DNA from: Oscillospiraceae bacterium
Lineage (GTDB): Bacteria > Bacillota > Clostridia > Oscillospirales > Oscillospiraceae
DNA: 53,516 nucleotides
Direction: 5' to 3'
Assembly (NCBI GenBank): GCA_017469115.1
Contig: JAFUGY010000040.1
Location: 1-53,516 of the forward strand
In this document: positions 1-9,880 of the stretch, in pieces
Layout of the letters: each line of letters begins with the position of its first letter
Numbering within the stretch: position 1 is the first letter of the stretch
Translations under genes and position numbers: made by a program
The notes under the pieces: generated by a model
The model's database searches: none
What the model saw: the letters and a program-made list of their open reading frames with translations, nothing else
Told to the model about the DNA's origin: nothing

Positions 1-1695
<1,695 letters not shown>

Positions 1696-1745
1696 TTAGT
1701 TCATCTCCATTAAGTATTAGTTTCTGCATCAAAACAGACAGACAT

Positions 1746-1774
1746 ACTATACCATCAATTCCGCAAAAAGGCAA
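1746..1774 (-). promoter_or_regulatory. Sigma-A promoter of nifJ
   Basis: On the reverse strand TTGCCT (1769-1774) and TATAGT (1746-1751) are separated by 17 bases, about 55 bases upstream of the nifJ ATG. Confidence 0.75.
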
Positions 1775-1818
1775 CCGTTTCAAAAGAATTTTATTGTTTT
1801 TAACGAAAAGATGAAAAC

Positions 1819-1842
1819 GAGGCAGGAGCTGTCTCCTGCCTC
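1819..1842 (-). terminator. Intrinsic terminator after the LysM gene
   Basis: A perfect 10-bp stem (GAGGCAGGAG / CTCCTGCCTC) with a 4-base loop lies 20 bases past the LysM stop codon. On the reverse strand a T-rich stretch (GTTTTC) follows. Confidence 0.75.
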
Positions 1843-1862
1843 GCGGGAAAAAACCAATTGTT

Positions 1863-2765
1863 TTATTTGGACGTGCTGACGAGATAAATTTTTCCGCCGA
1901 CCGGAATGGCGTCCAGTTTCAGATGGGGGTTCAGCTGCTCCAGAAGGGTTTCAACGTTGGCATAATTCACACCGTACTTCTTGCAGAGTTTGCCGGCGGT
2001 ATCTCCGGTGACAATCTTATGGGAATAGACGGTGTAGGCAACGTTTTCATGCTTTGCGGAGGGGAAGAGATAGCTCTTTCCGCTTTGAACAGTATTGAGA
2101 GCTTCGATTTCATTGACGGCCTTGAAGATCTCTTCAACCTGTACGGAATAGGTTGCCCCGAGATCATTGCAGACGCTCTCAACGGTCTCACCGGGGACCA
2201 TCGTATGACGGACGAGATAATACTCAAGCCGGTCTTCCTTCACGGGGCCTTCCGCTCCCGTTCCGGCAGGAATGATGGGGAGATCCAGCGGGAGATAAAT
2301 GCTCTTCCCGGCAACGATGTTGGCCGCATCCTTCTCGCTCTCCCAGTTATTCAGCTTGATAATGGTGTCAAGCGTGGTATTGTAATTCAGGTGGAGCGCT
2401 GTGCAGATTTTAAACAGGGTGTCCCCTTTCTTGACCTTGTATTCGATTGCGCCGATAGGGACGTTCTGGTCGTGAAGTGCGACAATCTGTTTGGCATCCT
2501 CGTCAGACTTCGGCAGATAAATCGTCTGGCCGATTGCAACAGTCTCGAGAGAAATCTCTTTTGCGAAACTGTTCAGAATCAGAATAGCAGTCAGGTCCGC
2601 TTCATAATCCAGCCCTCTGCTTTTGCACAGAGAGACAAATGAATCACCCTTTTTGGCTGTGATTACTTCCGTATAGGGGGAATAATCCGTGTCCGCATAA
2701 ACCTGAAAAGCAAAACAGGACAAAATAGTGCAGACCAAAAGAATCAGGCAGATAGTTTTTTTCAT
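1863..2765 (-). CDS. Secreted protein with four LysM-like repeats
   Basis: Predicted extracellular cell-wall-binding protein of 300 residues. A signal peptide (MKKTICLILLVCTIL..., small residues up to about residue 25) is followed by four tandem LysM-type units, each with an [FY]xVxxGDT-like start and an IYLP-like end: roughly residues 30-85, 109-162, 182-237 and 243-300. LysM domains bind N-acetylglucosamine-containing glycans. No catalytic domain follows, so it may act as an adaptor or coat protein. A GTG at 2774 is possible, but the ATG at 2765 is preferred because AAGGAG lies 8 bases upstream of it and overlaps the GTG. It is monocistronic, with its own consensus promoter and terminator. 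Confidence 0.88.
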   Translation of the reverse strand: MKKTICLILLVCTILSCFAFQVYADTDYSPYTEVITAKKGDSFVSLCKSRGLDYEADLTAILILNSFAKEISLETVAIGQTIYLPKSDEDAKQIVALHDQNVPIGAIEYKVKKGDTLFKICTALHLNYNTTLDTIIKLNNWESEKDAANIVAGKSIYLPLDLPIIPAGTGAEGPVKEDRLEYYLVRHTMVPGETVESVCNDLGATYSVQVEEIFKAVNEIEALNTVQSGKSYLFPSAKHENVAYTVYSHKIVTGDTAGKLCKKYGVNYANVETLLEQLNPHLKLDAIPVGGKIYLVSTSK

Positions 2766-2809
2766 CAGATTCACTCCTTCAAGATGGTTTGCCTGGAATT
2801 AACATAATA

Positions 2810-2838
2810 ATTATAAAAACAATATCGTTTTATGTCAA
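2810..2838 (-). promoter_or_regulatory. Consensus promoter of the LysM gene
   Basis: Perfect TTGACA (2833-2838) and TATAAT (2810-2815) on the reverse strand with 17-base spacing; predicts strong constitutive transcription. Confidence 0.85.
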
Positions 2839-2940
2839 CTCTTTTTTGCAAATTTTGAAGGAATTTTTTTGATCTTTTTTCGGGAAATGCGAATACAAAC
2901 GGAATACATGGACAAAGGGTGGCGTTTTACCTGCAGGGAT

Positions 2941-3732
2941 TTACAGCTTGATCGTCTTTTCGTAGGCGGCAATCACAGCGTCCATGACGGCAGCACGAAA
3001 GGCATTTTCCTCCAGAACCCGCACCCCCTGAATGGTGGTGCCGCCCGGGGAGCAAACGGCATCTTTCATTTGGCCGGGATGGGCATGGGATTCCAGAGCC
3101 ATTTTCGCGGTACCAAGCAGCATCTGGGCGGACACTTCCAGTGCCTGATCCCGCGGCATCCCGCAGGCGACGCCGCCGTCTGCCAGAGCTTCGAGAAAGA
3201 GAGAGGCGAAAGCCGGACCGCAGCCGGAGACTACCGAACCGATATCGGCCAGCCGCTCTTCGATTCTGGTAAAACGCCCGGCAAAAGCCATGGCCCGGAG
3301 AAACCCGTCTTCCGCTTCGGGAGAAACTTCCCCGCTGCAGCAATAAAGGATCATCCCTGCGCCTACGGAAACCGGTGTATTCGGCATAATCCGGATGATC
3401 GGAGCCTCAAATCCCAGCAGCTGCTGCAGCTGCGCAATCGAACGCCCTGCCACCATGGAGACGATGACAAAAGGTGTTTTTCTGCTCTTCAGGGTGTCTT
3501 CAATGCCGATCAGCATGCCTTCCAGCATCTGGGGTTTGACGCCGAGAAAAAGATAGTCCGCCTCCGCGGCAGCCTGCAAATTGTCACATGGGATGCCGCC
3601 GATGATCGCTGCGAGCTTCTGAGCCTTTTCGGGATGCCTGTTTGCAAGCAAAAGGGTGTTTTCGCCGTTTTGAGAGGCAGCTTTTGCCAGCGCGCCTCCC
3701 ATATGGCCTGTTCCGATAAACCCGAGTTTCAT
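2941..3732 (-). CDS. proC: Pyrroline-5-carboxylate reductase
   Basis: Catalyses the last step of proline synthesis, NAD(P)H-dependent reduction of 1-pyrroline-5-carboxylate. The 264-residue protein has an N-terminal Rossmann motif (GFIGTGHMGGA, glycines 7, 9 and 12) and the C-terminal P5CR signature region: SGCGPAFASLFLEA, then GMPRDQA and SPGGTTIQGVRVLEE. The length is typical. A longer frame extends upstream, but the ATG at 3732 is chosen because the Rossmann fold begins there and GGAGG precedes it by 11 bases. It is transcribed away from the M32 peptidase from back-to-back promoters. No other proline genes are nearby. Confidence 0.95.
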   Translation of the reverse strand: MKLGFIGTGHMGGALAKAASQNGENTLLLANRHPEKAQKLAAIIGGIPCDNLQAAAEADYLFLGVKPQMLEGMLIGIEDTLKSRKTPFVIVSMVAGRSIAQLQQLLGFEAPIIRIMPNTPVSVGAGMILYCCSGEVSPEAEDGFLRAMAFAGRFTRIEERLADIGSVVSGCGPAFASLFLEALADGGVACGMPRDQALEVSAQMLLGTAKMALESHAHPGQMKDAVCSPGGTTIQGVRVLEENAFRAAVMDAVIAAYEKTIKL

Positions 3733-3772
3733 GTTGGTTGAATCCTCCTGATGTTCAAAAAAAGATGACACT

Positions 3773-3801
3773 ATTATAACCGAAAATGGCAATCCTGTCT
3801 A
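3773..3801 (-). promoter_or_regulatory. proC promoter
   Basis: Reverse strand TAGACA (3796-3801), 17 bases, TATAAT (3773-3778). It is divergent from the promoter at 3814-3842. Confidence 0.7.
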
Positions 3802-3813
3802 CTTGGAACCATC

Positions 3814-3842
3814 TTGCAACAGCGGGTAAATTCTGTTACAAT
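3814..3842 (+). promoter_or_regulatory. Promoter of the M32 carboxypeptidase gene
   Basis: TTGCAA (3814-3819), 17 bases, TACAAT (3837-3842). The possible upstream TTG start at 3814 lies inside the -35 box, which rules it out as the translation start. Confidence 0.75.
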
Positions 3843-3882
3843 CGCCTTATCCAAGAACTTTGAAAGGACCCAAAAAAAGACC

Positions 3883-5388
3883 ATGGCTTTTGAAAAAGAA
3901 TCAGCTGTCAGAAGGCTGCGTGAGATGGAAGCAAAGCAGGCGGCGCTGGCCCATGCCGAAGAGCTACTGACATGCGACGGGGTGACGCTTGCTCCCGAGG
4001 CGTCGGTGGAAGGGCGTGCAAGAACGCTGGGCGTTCTCAGCGAAATGGAATACGAAATTGCCGCTTCCCCGGAAGCGCAGCGCCTTCTGGAGGAACTGGA
4101 GGAGCATTCCGATGAACTGGATGAGCAGGTTCGGCGCGAGGTGAAGGTGCTCCGCCGGGAGACGGCGAAAATCCTGAAAATTCCTGCAGAGGAGTATATG
4201 CAGTATTCCATGCTGGTAAGCGAGGCGTCGGATGTATGGATCCGCGCAAAAAACAGCAATGATTACGCTCTTTTCGCACCGTATCTGGAGAAGATTGTGG
4301 CTGCCAACCGGCGGATGGCAGCACTGTGGAATCCGAACGAAGAGCCCTATAACGTGCTTCTGGACAATTTCGAAGAGGGGTTGACGACGGAAGCCTGTGA
4401 CGGCTTTTTCAGGACGGTGCGCAGCGAAATTGTGCCTCTCCTTGAAAAAATCAAGGAGATCCGGGCACCTCATGAAGCCTTTGCCCTGCGCGCCTATGAT
4501 CTGGCCGGGCAGGAGAAGCTCGCCCACGCTTTGATGGATCTGGAGGGGATTGATGCGAAACGCTGCGTCCTCGGCACTACCGAGCACCCTTTCACATCCG
4601 GGTTTAACAATAAAGATGTACGCATTACGACGCATTATCATGAAAATTCGTTCCTTTCATCCGTATATTCGGTTTTGCATGAGGGCGGCCATGCCATCTA
4701 TGAGATGAACGGTGACGACCGTTTCAATTATACCTGCCTGTATGGCGGCGCGTCCATGAGCATTCATGAGAGCCAGAGCCGTTTTTATGAAAACATCATC
4801 GGACGCAGCAGAGCCTTTTCCGGCCCTATGCTGAAGGTCTGCCGGGAGATCTTCCCGGAGCAGCTTCGGGATGTGACGGAAGATCAGTTCTATCGGGAAA
4901 TCAACATCGCTGAGCCTTCGCTGATTCGCACGGAGGCGGATGAACTGACGTACTCCCTGCATGTAATGGTGCGTTATGAAATTGAAAAGCAGTTGATCGC
5001 CGGATCCCTTTCCGTGGCGGAGGTTCCTGCGGTTTGGAATAATCTTTACGAGGAATACCTCGGCATCCGGCCGCAGAACGACAGAGAAGGATGCCTGCAG
5101 GATTCCCACTGGTCCGGCGGAATGCTTGGATATTTCCCGTCCTATGCATTGGGCAGCGCCTACGGTGCGCAGATGCTTGCAAGAATGGAAGAGCAGGTGG
5201 AGCACGTTTGGGAGAGTGTTGCCGATGGGGATCTTGAACCGGTTACTGCGTGGCTGAAAGAGAACATCCATCAATACAGTGCGCTTTATCCTCCGATGGA
5301 GCTGCTGGAGCGCGTCTGCGGAAAGTTTGATCCTTCCTATTATACAAATTATCTGAAAGCAAAATTCACAGAGCTCTATCATCTGTGA
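3883..5388 (+). CDS. M32 family metallocarboxypeptidase (carboxypeptidase Taq type)
   Basis: Zinc carboxypeptidase that trims C-terminal residues from peptides; cytoplasmic (no signal peptide). The 501-residue length fits the family. The zinc motif is H266-E-G-G-H270 followed by AIYE, and the third ligand is Glu296 in the IHESQSR segment; both are M32 hallmarks. The C-terminal region (GYFPSYALGSAYGAQM) is also characteristic. The start at ATG 3883 follows AAAGGA at a longish 14-base distance. It is the first plausible codon downstream of the promoter. The unit ends at the hairpin at 5422. The physiological substrate is not evident from context. Confidence 0.93.
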   Translation: MAFEKESAVRRLREMEAKQAALAHAEELLTCDGVTLAPEASVEGRARTLGVLSEMEYEIAASPEAQRLLEELEEHSDELDEQVRREVKVLRRETAKILKIPAEEYMQYSMLVSEASDVWIRAKNSNDYALFAPYLEKIVAANRRMAALWNPNEEPYNVLLDNFEEGLTTEACDGFFRTVRSEIVPLLEKIKEIRAPHEAFALRAYDLAGQEKLAHALMDLEGIDAKRCVLGTTEHPFTSGFNNKDVRITTHYHENSFLSSVYSVLHEGGHAIYEMNGDDRFNYTCLYGGASMSIHESQSRFYENIIGRSRAFSGPMLKVCREIFPEQLRDVTEDQFYREINIAEPSLIRTEADELTYSLHVMVRYEIEKQLIAGSLSVAEVPAVWNNLYEEYLGIRPQNDREGCLQDSHWSGGMLGYFPSYALGSAYGAQMLARMEEQVEHVWESVADGDLEPVTAWLKENIHQYSALYPPMELLERVCGKFDPSYYTNYLKAKFTELYHL

Positions 5389-5421
5389 TACGACAAAAAA
5401 GAGAAAACCTGTAAAAAGAGC

Positions 5422-5449
5422 AAAACGGATGGTTCGCGCCATCCGTTTT
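5422..5449 (+). terminator. Intrinsic terminator after the M32 peptidase gene
   Basis: Perfect 11-bp stem (5422-5432 with 5439-5449) closed by TTCGCG; the 3' arm ends in TTTT. Confidence 0.85.
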
Positions 5450-5498
5450 ATGATTTTCGGGTTGTTGCCGAAAAACGGAAAAACAATTCACAAAAACC

Positions 5499-5527
5499 TT
5501 GACAAATCGATATTGCGGTGATATCAT
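5499..5527 (+). promoter_or_regulatory. Promoter of the SPFH-RHH operon
   Basis: TTGACA (5499-5504), 17 bases, TATCAT (5522-5527). The -10 box lies inside a perfect palindrome (5518-5538), so a bound repressor would block it. Confidence 0.8.
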
Positions 5528-5538
5528 ATTGATATCAC
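5518..5538. promoter_or_regulatory. Palindromic operator overlapping the -10 box
   Basis: Two perfect 9-base arms (GTGATATCA and TGATATCAC) separated by TAT. The site covers the -10 hexamer and the probable transcription start of the SPFH operon. The second gene of that operon encodes a ribbon-helix-helix protein, an obvious candidate for an autoregulator, though this is inference. Confidence 0.65.
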
Positions 5539-5557
5539 ATTAAGGAGGGCTTGTCTG

Positions 5558-6571
5558 ATGCAAGAAAAGATATTAAACGGAAAGAAAAACGGCATGGCAG
5601 CGATGCTGTTGACGATTGTGTTGTACATTGCTGCGGTGTTTCTGGTGATTCTCGGAGGATCGAGAGAATACTGGGTCCTGCTCGTTCTCGGATTGCTCTG
5701 GCTTGCGGTTGGTTGGATTCCCTTCCTCGGGCTGAAGGTCTTAAAGCCGAAAGAAGCCCTGGTTCTCACCCTGTTCGGCAACTACGTCGGTACGTTGAAA
5801 GAAGCCGGCTTCTATTTTGTCAATCCGTTCTGCACGGCCGTGAACCCGGCGGCGAAAACAAAGCTCAGCCAGAGCGGAGATGTGGACGGAGGCCGCAGCG
5901 CATCCATTTTGAGCGCTGCTCTCACCAAGGGGACGGAAGCCAACATTGAGCTCACCAGCAAAAAGATTTCTCTCAAGGCGATGACGCTTTCCAACAGCCG
6001 CCAGAAGATCAATGACTGCCTCGGCAACCCGGTTGAAATCGGCATCGCGGTGATTTGGCGGGTAACAGATACGGCAAAAGCAGTTTTTAATGTAGACAAT
6101 TATAAGGAATATCTCTCCCTGCAATGCGACAGCGCGGTTCGGAATATCGTGCGAATCTATCCTTACGATGTAGCTCCCGGCGTTGATACCACGGGGGACG
6201 GTCGGGAGGATGACGGCAGCCTGCGCGGTTCCAGTGAGCTGGTAGCCAGCAGAATCCGCGATGAGATCCAGGCGAAGGTTTCCGAAGCCGGTATTGAAAT
6301 TCTGGAAGCACGTATCACCTATCTGGCCTACGCTCCGGAAATTGCAGCCGTCATGCTGCAGCGCCAGCAGGCATCCGCCATTATCGATGCCCGCAAGATG
6401 ATTGTAGACGGTGCCGTCGGCATGGTGGAGATGGCGCTGGAGAGGCTCAGCGCAAACAGCGTCGTCGAGCTGGATGAAGAGAGAAAAGCCGCTATGGTTT
6501 CCAACCTGCTGGTTGTCCTGTGCGGAAATAAAGATGCACAACCCGTCGTCAATTCCGGGAGTTTGTACTGA
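5558..6571 (+). CDS. SPFH/prohibitin-domain membrane protein
   Basis: 337-residue protein with two N-terminal hydrophobic helices (about residues 12-34 and 38-58). These are followed by an SPFH domain (from about residue 62, KPKEALVLTLFGNYVGTLKEAGFYFVNPF) and an Ala/Glu-rich C-terminal helical region (SEAGIEILEARITYLAYAPEIAAVMLQ...). SPFH proteins oligomerise into membrane scaffolds; a specific role is not known here. AAGGAGG precedes the ATG. It is co-transcribed with the small ribbon-helix-helix gene that begins 3 bases after its stop. SPFH genes paired with Arc-like genes also occur in other Gram-positives, which supports a real functional pair. Confidence 0.9.
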   Translation: MQEKILNGKKNGMAAMLLTIVLYIAAVFLVILGGSREYWVLLVLGLLWLAVGWIPFLGLKVLKPKEALVLTLFGNYVGTLKEAGFYFVNPFCTAVNPAAKTKLSQSGDVDGGRSASILSAALTKGTEANIELTSKKISLKAMTLSNSRQKINDCLGNPVEIGIAVIWRVTDTAKAVFNVDNYKEYLSLQCDSAVRNIVRIYPYDVAPGVDTTGDGREDDGSLRGSSELVASRIRDEIQAKVSEAGIEILEARITYLAYAPEIAAVMLQRQQASAIIDARKMIVDGAVGMVEMALERLSANSVVELDEERKAAMVSNLLVVLCGNKDAQPVVNSGSLY

Positions 6572-6574
6572 TCC

Positions 6575-6775
6575 ATGGCAGAAGAAAAAAAGCAGGTTCC
6601 GCTGCGGCTGTCTGCCAAGCTCTATAACGCGATTGCCGCGTGGGCCGAGGATGATTTTCGCTCCGTAAACGGGCAGATCGAGTATCTGCTGACGGAGTGT
6701 GTCCGCCAGCGTAAAAAGAACGGGCGTTACGTCTCGGAAACGCTGGATGAACCGATCGAGCTGGATATCCAATAA
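6575..6775 (+). CDS. Arc-like ribbon-helix-helix DNA-binding protein
   Basis: 66-residue protein. [20 protein letters not shown] reads as an RHH beta strand plus helix A, followed by [20 protein letters not shown] as helix B with the N-G-Q-I-E turn typical of Arc-like proteins. It starts 3 bases after the SPFH stop and ends just before a strong terminator. RHH proteins usually bind as dimers to short palindromes. The 9-bp-arm palindrome over the operon promoter is the likeliest target, which would make the operon self-regulated. Confidence 0.85.
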   Translation: MAEEKKQVPLRLSAKLYNAIAAWAEDDFRSVNGQIEYLLTECVRQRKKNGRYVSETLDEPIELDIQ

Positions 6776-6780
6776 ACAAA

Positions 6781-6814
6781 AAAGAAGGGTCGCCTTTGCG
6801 GGCGACCCTTCTTT
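6781..6814. terminator. Bidirectional intrinsic terminator between convergent genes
   Basis: Perfect 14-bp stem (6781-6794 with 6801-6814), loop TTTGCG. The arms begin with AAA and end with TTT, so it can terminate both the SPFH-RHH operon and the convergent DUF4317 gene. Confidence 0.9.
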
Positions 6815-6849
6815 GATATGTTTTTACAGAGGATCCGGGCAATCCGGCG

Positions 6850-7959
6850 TTACCGGATCTCCACCGGGATGCCGTTGATTTCCACGCCGGAGTCTGCAGA
6901 GATCATGATGTATTTTTTCCCATTGATTACTTCCGCCTGCACGAGGTAGCTGAACTTCGGGTCGACGGTGATTTTCACCTCCGGCGTCTCGATTTTCATC
7001 TGGCTGGCATTGGTGAGATTCGTGGGGCTGAGCTGGGGGAAGTTCTCCTCACAGCTTTTGCGCAGGGCTTCCGTCTGTTTCTCGTCGGCACCGCTGTTCT
7101 CAAAAATGTCTGCCATCTCATCCGGCGAGAGAGTCATGGGCTCAGGATCCTTGCTCTCTTTGTACAGGGCAATCCGCTCGCTGAGCTGTTCGTGCACGGC
7201 CTGCACCACGTCAAAGCTGCATTTGTTGTCCATGGCGTCACTCAGCAGCTCTTCAAAACTCTCTTTCTGCTGGCCTGCGGGCATCGGGACCGGCGTGCGG
7301 AAAACGGCGTCGATAAACGCACGGTGATCATCGTTGATGTTTTTGGAGTACAGCAGGGCATTGTAGATGTTGGTTGCCCTGTCGTCAAAAGCGGGAAAGA
7401 GGAACCCCGTCTCAGGCGGGCATACGAGCTGGCCCTTGAGCGCGCTGTGAAAGCGCTTCTCTTCCGCCGTATACCCCAGTGCCTGCTTGCCGGCTTTCAC
7501 CGGGCAGATGCAACACAGGAGATACTGATAGATCTCTTCGCTGTTGTCCCGATCGTTGTGGGAGGGCACATCATAGGTGTCACACGCCAGGAGAATCAGG
7601 TAGTTGTCTTCACCCGGGTCTATATTGTCGATAATGCAGTGATAAAAGGCTTCCCGCAGCGATTCATCCTCCAGCTTGCTTTTCCGAAGCGCCGTGAGCA
7701 GGCGGTGCTCCTCGCTGTCCATCACCTGGCGGGAGGCAAAGGAGATGTCCAGCAGGTTTTTGCCGAGGGCACCGGAAAGCGTTTTCTTCAAAAGGTTGAG
7801 ATATAATTCTGCCTCACTCTCGCTCAGAAGCCCCATCGACTCCTCGAAGGAGGAGATGATTTCGCGGTTTGTGTTGACATAGCATCCGTAAAGATGCTGG
7901 ATATTGTTGTGATCCGGGCGGATTCTTCTCCGGATTTCACCGAGTTCTTTTTGATTCAT
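6850..7959 (-). CDS. DUF4317 family protein
   Basis: 369-residue cytoplasmic protein recognised as the DUF4317 family, common in Clostridia and without known function. Family-like features are the N-terminal MNQKELGEIRRRIRPDHNNI, a cysteine-containing YGCYVNTNREIISSF segment and KTLSGALGKNLLDISF near residue 60. There are no membrane segments or signal peptide. GAGAGG precedes the ATG by 5 bases. It is a single gene transcribed from a consensus promoter divergent from pcp. Confidence 0.85.
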   Translation of the reverse strand: MNQKELGEIRRRIRPDHNNIQHLYGCYVNTNREIISSFEESMGLLSESEAELYLNLLKKTLSGALGKNLLDISFASRQVMDSEEHRLLTALRKSKLEDESLREAFYHCIIDNIDPGEDNYLILLACDTYDVPSHNDRDNSEEIYQYLLCCICPVKAGKQALGYTAEEKRFHSALKGQLVCPPETGFLFPAFDDRATNIYNALLYSKNINDDHRAFIDAVFRTPVPMPAGQQKESFEELLSDAMDNKCSFDVVQAVHEQLSERIALYKESKDPEPMTLSPDEMADIFENSGADEKQTEALRKSCEENFPQLSPTNLTNASQMKIETPEVKITVDPKFSYLVQAEVINGKKYIMISADSGVEINGIPVEIR

Positions 7960-7987
7960 GCATGCCTCTCTTTCTTTTGGAGTGCCT

Positions 7988-8017
7988 ATTATACCTCCTG
8001 CCGGTTTTTCCTGTCAA
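7988..8017 (-). promoter_or_regulatory. Promoter of the DUF4317 gene
   Basis: Reverse strand TTGACA (8012-8017), 18 bases, TATAAT (7988-7993). Its -35 box lies only 2 bases from the -35 box of the divergent pcp promoter. Confidence 0.8.
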
Positions 8018-8019
8018 CA

Positions 8020-8048
8020 TTGACAAGGCTCTCTCAGTCGGCTACAAT
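8020..8048 (+). promoter_or_regulatory. pcp promoter
   Basis: TTGACA (8020-8025), 17 bases, TACAAT (8043-8048). Together with the opposing promoter, the two -35 boxes form a 14-base palindrome TGTCAACATTGACA. Confidence 0.8.
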
Positions 8049-8074
8049 GGGCAAAACAGATTTCGGAGGATGCC

Positions 8075-8698
8075 ATGAAAATCCTTTTAACAGCCTTTGA
8101 ACCTTTCGGCGGTGAGCCCGTCAATCCCGCGCAGGAAGCCGTCGTCCTGGTGCCGGATGAAGTTGCCGGGGCACGGATTGTAAAGTGCACGGTGCCGGTG
8201 GTCTTCGGCAAAGCAATTGAAACAGTTTGCGCTGCCATTGACTATGAAAAGCCCGACGCGGTACTCTGTATCGGCCAGGCGGGCGGCCGCTTCCATCTGA
8301 CACCGGAGCGCGTTGCCATCAACATTGATGATGCCCGGATCCCCGATAACGAGGGCAACCGCCCTGTCGATCAGCCGATTGCCGCCGAGGGTGCTCCCGC
8401 GTATTTTGCAACCCTCCCGGTGAAGGCTATGGTCGAGGCTATTCAGAGAGCGGGTATTCCGGCGAGCGTTTCCAACACCGCCGGTACCTATGTCTGCAAC
8501 CATCTGATGTACGGAGTGCTGCATCATCTCGCTTGTTTTCACCCGGAAGCACGAGGAGGCTTTATGCACGTGCCCTATCTGCACGAGCAGGTGAAGGACA
8601 AGCCCAATACCCCGAGCCTCTCCAAAGAGGAGATCGCCAAAGGCATCGAAGCTGCCCTGCAGGCAATCGTGGAAGAATCTGTGGTGATGGTGAAATAA
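8075..8698 (+). CDS. pcp: Pyrrolidone-carboxylate (pyroglutamyl) peptidase, family C15
   Basis: Removes N-terminal pyroglutamate from peptides; a cytoplasmic cysteine peptidase. The 207-residue length is normal. The catalytic triad is visible: Glu78 in TPERVAIN, Cys141 in NTAGTYVCN and His165 in GGFMHVPYL. These sit at positions matching the family's E81/C144/H168 pattern. The N-terminus [13 protein letters not shown] is the classic start. CGGAGG lies 6 bases before the ATG. Confidence 0.96.
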   Translation: MKILLTAFEPFGGEPVNPAQEAVVLVPDEVAGARIVKCTVPVVFGKAIETVCAAIDYEKPDAVLCIGQAGGRFHLTPERVAINIDDARIPDNEGNRPVDQPIAAEGAPAYFATLPVKAMVEAIQRAGIPASVSNTAGTYVCNHLMYGVLHHLACFHPEARGGFMHVPYLHEQVKDKPNTPSLSKEEIAKGIEAALQAIVEESVVMVK

Positions 8699-8750
8699 AC
8701 TGTCAGATCTGACCGTCGTAGTTTTTGAGCTGCCTGAATGAATCAGCAAG

Positions 8751-8775
8751 ACACCGGTTTTGGTCGGTGTTTGTG
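8751..8775 (+). terminator. Probable terminator after pcp
   Basis: ACACCG (8751-8756) pairs with CGGTGT (8765-8770) around an 8-base loop, followed by TTGTG. It is a short stem 50 bases past the pcp stop, so moderate strength only. Confidence 0.5.
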
Positions 8776-8830
8776 CTTTGCAGGTATTCCTCGAAAAAAC
8801 GCTGCAGCGCTGTGAAAAGCAGCCAGATGA

Positions 8831-8864
8831 ACCCCTGCTTTCAAAGATGAGAGCAGGGGTTTTC
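8831..8864 (+). terminator. Second hairpin between pcp and the convergent secreted-protein gene
   Basis: A 9-bp stem (8831-8839 with 8852-8860) followed by TTTTCC on the plus strand. It may be a backup terminator for pcp. I see no gene of its own between 8699 and 8883. Confidence 0.5.
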
Positions 8865-8883
8865 CATATTCTTTTGAATTTTT

Positions 8884-9738
8884 TTACGCGTCAATCCCGA
8901 AGAACTGAACCTTCCACCCATCCGGGTTGTCGGATTCCTTGATAAATTCCATACACAGATAGAGAAAACTGTCCTGTGTCTGAGGGTTTACAAACTCCGC
9001 CTCTATCGTCCTTCTGCTTCCGATTTCTTCCTCATCCGCAACCCGTTCCAGCCCTTTCAACCGGAAGGAAGACGTCTGCCCCGCGTAGAAAAGATCTCTG
9101 GGATATGGATATGGCTCGGTGAGCATCCCGGCAATCACATCCGCTTTACCCGCAAAGTAGGCATTTGCGAACGTGTTGGCAAGCGCTTCCAGTCTTTCTG
9201 TATCTGAAACTTCTGCTTCAAGTTGATCCAAAAAGCCAGGATAAACCGGGTTTTCAAGGTTGGCAGGAAGATCACTTCTGGTGATTATGAGAAGCGTAAC
9301 GAAGAAATGACCAATACCAGAATTGTTGATTGCATAGATATAGTCTGCTGGGTCATTGCTGAATTCCGGATAAATATAGTTATCCTGAGTGCAAACGCGC
9401 AGAATATCTGAAGCAGTGCAATAAGTAGGTTTTGCTCCGAAAAGGACAGTTGCCAAAATGATATCCTTTGAAAAGTCATATGGCTCATAGCCGGGAATAC
9501 CGGAACAGTAGTTTGCCTGAAAATTGTTAAAAGCTTCCTGATTATTGATAATCCAATGGTACCCGCTGATTTCAGAAAGAGCTTGGTAAGCTGTCTGGTC
9601 CTCCTGAGAAAACGCCGTAAAACCTCGAAAAAAGACGCGGTAAGGGATTTCCCGATTGAAAGTATCACTTTCTGCCGTGCAGAAGTTTGACGGAAGCAGA
9701 AAACAGATGAATAGTATTGCGATAAGAAATTTTTTCAT
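8884..9738 (-). CDS. Secreted or exported protein of unknown function
   Basis: 284 residues starting with a clear signal peptide (MKKFLIAILFICFLLPSNFCTAES). There is no proper lipobox, although a Cys lies near the cleavage region. The mature part is acidic and aromatic-rich with no motif I recognise. The C-terminal 90 residues (AGKADVIAGMLTEPYPYP...VQFFGIDA) look like a compact alpha/beta fold, possibly NTF2-like, but that is a guess. An upstream in-frame start exists, yet the ATG at 9738 fits the signal peptide and has GGAG 13 bases upstream. It lies immediately downstream, in the same direction, of the XRE-family gene. Confidence 0.8.
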   Translation of the reverse strand: MKKFLIAILFICFLLPSNFCTAESDTFNREIPYRVFFRGFTAFSQEDQTAYQALSEISGYHWIINNQEAFNNFQANYCSGIPGYEPYDFSKDIILATVLFGAKPTYCTASDILRVCTQDNYIYPEFSNDPADYIYAINNSGIGHFFVTLLIITRSDLPANLENPVYPGFLDQLEAEVSDTERLEALANTFANAYFAGKADVIAGMLTEPYPYPRDLFYAGQTSSFRLKGLERVADEEEIGSRRTIEAEFVNPQTQDSFLYLCMEFIKESDNPDGWKVQFFGIDA

Positions 9739-9771
9739 TGTTATATTTGTTCTCCTTTTTTTTCCAATAGT

Positions 9772-9780
9772 ATCATACCA
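9772..9780 (-). promoter_or_regulatory. Possible extended -10 promoter of the secreted-protein gene
   Basis: Reverse strand TGGTATGAT is an extended -10 (TG-N-TATGAT) about 35 bases before the start codon. I see no good -35 box. Confidence 0.35.
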
Positions 9781-9805
9781 GACACGGAAAAACAATCATA
9801 ACACA

Positions 9806-9856
9806 GGAGGCACTTCTCCGTCTTGAACCAAAGTGGCTTAGACAAGAGTCATCCCC
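9806..9856. repeat. Degenerate copy of the 11176-11227 hairpin element
   Basis: This stretch shares CTTCTCC, TGAACCAAA, TGGCT and GACAA in the same order and spacing with the intact hairpin element at 11176-11227, but its arms no longer pair well. It lies just past the 3' end of the XRE gene, as the intact copy lies past the hydrogenase gene. Confidence 0.55.
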
Positions 9857-9880
9857 TGTCTTGCTAAAACGGTTTTGAAT

